From Myxocyprinus asiaticus (taxonomy: Eukaryota > Chordata > Actinopteri > Cypriniformes > Catostomidae): 64,000 bases of DNA. Made by a program: the position numbers and the translations under genes. The stretch spans positions 26,675,431 to 26,739,430 of the forward strand of contig NC_059372.1 of NCBI RefSeq assembly GCF_019703515.2, given 5' to 3'. Below the pieces are notes generated by a model. That model searched no databases and was not told the DNA's origin. It was given only the letters and a program-made list of their open reading frames with translations. This document shows positions 24,223 through 64,000 of this stretch, piece after piece. The first letter of the stretch is position 1. Each line of letters opens with the position of its first letter.

Positions 24223-25912
24223 TTAAATCAATAGTTTGATATTTTTCCATTCCTTCATAAAATATGTAAAGTACACCATCTTGTAGCTTTGTCTTTTTGT
24301 CCAATTTTCAAATACTTTTTTGCTTTAAATCAACGTTTGTAACTTGTGATTCACCTCAGAGCTGGTTGGTGTGGATCATGGCTTAGAACTCTTTTATGAA
24401 TTTCTCTTTTTATGATTTGGTGAAATCCCTATGGAAAAAATGAATGGGAAAATACTTTCGGAACCAATACAGCTGGAAAAGTGGATGGGCAGTGTTGCTT
24501 TCTTTTAAGACAACCAGTAAATTTTGTTACACTTGATGTCACTCATAAAACCTAAAAACAGGAAGTAGCTGCAATGGCTAATAATTTCATGATTGCAGTA
24601 CAAAAGGCAACGCTCACCTAGATTGCAGCGCTCCCAAACTTCTGAATGCCAACAAAAAGTTTACAAATCTCATCAACCAAATGCATTTACATCCACATCT
24701 TGTATGCGTCTCAAATCACCTGCACTTAAATGTGTGGTGTTCGGGTGTCCACATCCTTTTTTCATAGTGTATTTTGGATAATTTTATAATACTTTTAATT
24801 ACCAATAAGTGTGCAGTACACTCAGCTTAGTTTAACACATTTAACCATGTTTAAATCCATTCCGCAGAATTTTACAGAATTTTACCCTAAAATCAGTGCA
24901 AATAATACCTAAAAAAAATTAATAATCTGCGTATTCCATCTGGGCCTCCATTTGACCCCATATTATCTGTTGACTGTGTGAAACCTTTCTGTTATGTATA
25001 AATGCCATGCATCAGAGGAGAAGAAAGGAGGGGGAAAGGAAGGCTGGAGGGCGACTGGGACTGGGTAGTGAGTCAGCATGAGAACGATGACACCCTGTAT
25101 GTAACTCACAGTCCTATCTGCCAACACACACAAGTCTTAAACACAACACACACATACCACAGCATACCACATACCCCAGATTCATCATTATCTAAGAACA
25201 CAGGGACAGTTAGAGATAAAGATGTATGTTAGGAAATGGGAGAAAAAAAATAGACGTAGATAGAGTCAAGAGATATAAGCAGAGCCTAAATGATAGAGGC
25301 GAATTCTGTGATAGTGTTGATGTTGTTGTGTTGTGATAAAGTGCGAATAAGAACTATGTGTGTGTGTACAGGTTTGTGTGGTTTACGAGGACATTTATTT
25401 AGGTTACAAACTGGTAATTACAAGGGTATTATGCTAAAAATGTGGTTTATGAGGACATTTCTAGTGTCCCCATAATTCAAATCGCTTAAAAAACATACTA
25501 AACTATTTTTTGAAAAAGTTTTTTGTGAGGGTTAGGTTTAGGGGTAGGTTTAGGGGAATTAATCTATAGTTCGTACAGTATAAAAATAATTTTGTCTATG
25601 GAGAGTCCTCATAAGGATAGCCGCACCAACATGTGGGTGTATGTGTGTGTGTGTTGGGGTATAGCGAGGCCGAAAGAGCTTTGTGGGAGTCAGAGGCATC
25701 TGTAGGTTTCCATGGCAACTATGGGCCAATGCAGTGGTCTAGATCGCTGAGAGATACAATATATGCTATATGCATCGCCATCTGTGAGAGCACACATTCC
25801 TCATACTGTATATCTCACTGTATGTCCAGAGATTTTAGTGTTGTTGTGTTCTAAATGGACTGACCTCTCTGTTGAAAATAATTTAAATATTGAAGACCTG
25901 TGTAATATCTCA
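24223..25912. other. atp2b3 intron 1, no gene seen
   Basis: No gene recognised. The G/T-rich section 25350-25660 (with GTGAGGGTTAGGTTTAGGGG) resembles a fish interspersed repeat, but I cannot place its borders. Confidence 0.45.
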
Positions 25913-26058
25913 TTAATATTTATGAATTTGACAGATGCTTTTACCCAAAGCAACTTACAGCACATACAAGGTACACATTTTAATAATTCATGCGTTTGCT
26001 GTGAATCAAACCCATGACCTTGGCATTGATAATACCATGCTCTAAGAGTTGAGGTCAA
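25913..26058 (-). mobile_element. tRNA-derived SINE with L2-like tail
   Basis: On the minus strand it starts near CTCAACTCTTAGAGCATGG (A-box side), has GGTCATGGGTTTGATTC (B box) and ends with the L2-like tail motif AAAGCATCTGTCAAATTCAT. The family is shared with 40040-40110 and 49229-49373. Confidence 0.72.
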
Positions 26059-26068
26059 GACTTATAAT

Positions 26069-26343
26069 TATATGATGATTTACTCACCCTTATGTTGTTC
26101 CAAACCCGCAGGACTTTGTTCTGTAAAACACAAAAGTAGATGTTAGGCATAACATTAGGGACTGACAGCCTTAGTCACCATTCATTTTCATTGCATCTTT
26201 TTGCCAAACAATAAAAGTGACTGAGGTTGTCAGTCCTTAACATTTGTGTTCCACAGAAGAAAAAAAGTCATACAGGTTTAGAACTGCATGAGGGTGAGTA
26301 AATGATGACAGATTTTTTTTTATTTTAGGTTGAACAGTCTCTT
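26069..26343. repeat. Short MITE of the CTCACCCTTATGTTGTTCC family
   Basis: Inverted ends (TTTACTCACCCTTATGTTG and CATGAGGGTGAGTAAATG) enclose mirrored GACTGACAGCC and GGTTGTCAGTC. About 275 bp, non-coding. Confidence 0.75.
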
Positions 26344-26570
26344 TATTGAAGGTAAAAGAAGTACAGTGTGGCTCAATTAAAACAATAAATGACCTTTGAG
26401 TTGAGGTGAACATGCGCTGATATATTTGAAAGCATTAGCTCGGAGCCGTCTGACTCTATGCTCAGTCTGCCTGCAAAGGAATGCCCACTGTACTCTGAGT
26501 TGCAACATGCTGCCCACACTAGAACTTTGAAGACTGTAATGCATTTTTTTCTGTCTGTGTGTCTTTGCAG

Positions 26571-27033
26571 GCTTCAACACCAATCCCAGCACACTGCACC
26601 CTCTGAACCCTAACGCTACAAAAAATCCTGCTTGGTTTTGAACCCTTCATCTCTCTTTCTTTTCTCCTGCTCTCGTTCTCGGTGTCCTGATGGATTGGAA
26701 GCGCCCCGATCCCTCGATCTGTTGACCCTCGGGGTGAGGGGGTAGAGCAGAGAGGACAGGTTTTCTCAAAATACACAAGTGTCCGGCTGCCATTGTCCTA
26801 ATTCATCTGATGGAGAGTTAGAAGAACGGGAGCTACTACTGGGGAGGGAGAGGAGTAGAGGAGATAAAACAAAACCAAAAAACGAAAGCCAAGAATCATC
26901 ACAAAGACTTTATTCTTTGCTAAGCCATTGAGATTGCTTTGCTAAGAGCTCCAGAGATCTGGACGTGGGGAAGTTATAAAGACACGGATAAATCTACATC
27001 AAGCATCGTGGACCGAACACCTTAAGACCCAAG
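26571..27033 (+). other. atp2b3: 5' UTR part of atp2b3 exon 2
   Basis: Acceptor TTTGCAG ends at 26570 after a pyrimidine-rich tract. The stretch holds the end of the small uORF and an in-frame stop (TAA, 26989-26991) ahead of the main start at 27034. No ATG in the main frame lies between that stop and 27034. Confidence 0.6.
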
Positions 27034-63906
<36,873 letters not shown>

Positions 63907-64000
63907 GTAGGAGAGAACGAGAGAGAAAGACTGAGTAAGGAGAAAGACCATCAAAGAGCATACAGTATGACTGACGGTGTTCAGAAATAATTAGGGATTC

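Overview
The window is vertebrate nuclear DNA, almost certainly from a teleost and probably from a cypriniform (carp-like) fish. The evidence is split genes with GT/AG introns, an AT-rich background, Tc1/mariner elements of the fish type, tRNA-derived SINEs of the kinds common in cyprinids, and dense nested MITEs. The species call is an inference. There are no prokaryotic features, no CRISPR array and no tRNA or rRNA genes.

Two genuine host genes are present, both on the + strand. The first (393-3496) is ccnq (cyclin Q, formerly FAM58A), complete in five coding exons that encode 244 residues. The second is atp2b3, a plasma-membrane calcium ATPase (PMCA3 type). It has an inferred non-coding first exon ending at 14822, a second exon with the start codon at 27034, and 18 coding exons running to 63906. 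The window ends before its C-terminal tail, so the calmodulin-binding region is not seen. In all, 1060 residues of the pump are encoded here, including the TGES, PEGL, DKTGT, KGAS and TGDGTNDGP motifs and all ten membrane segments. It also has a 42-nt exon matching the mammalian ATP2B3 splice-site-A exon.

The rest is largely mobile DNA. Between the genes (3.5-14.3 kb) lie a full-length Tc1 element with an open 340-codon transposase, a solo Tc1 terminal repeat, a duplicated interspersed repeat, and a 2.58-kb element with 8-bp target duplications. This last element holds a THAP-domain coding remnant and a younger SINE. Intron 1 (14.8-26.6 kb) carries foldback MITEs, a head-to-head Tc1 remnant split by another MITE, and an AT microsatellite. 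Intron 2 (27.3-39.0 kb) has a 1.1-kb hAT-like element and a 3.1-kb 5'-truncated antisense L1. Intron 5 (41.0-50.0 kb) has a decayed Ty3/gypsy retrotransposon in the sense direction and a small L1 inserted in a SINE. Later introns hold more MITEs.

One family stands out: six copies of a roughly 580-650-bp palindromic element inserted at TTAA. Insertion order can be read directly in several nests, because uninterrupted paralogous copies of the host repeats also lie in the window. The two genes do not belong to one pathway. ccnq is a cyclin (activator of CDK10), and the PMCA pump exports cytosolic calcium. They are also neighbours on human Xq28.
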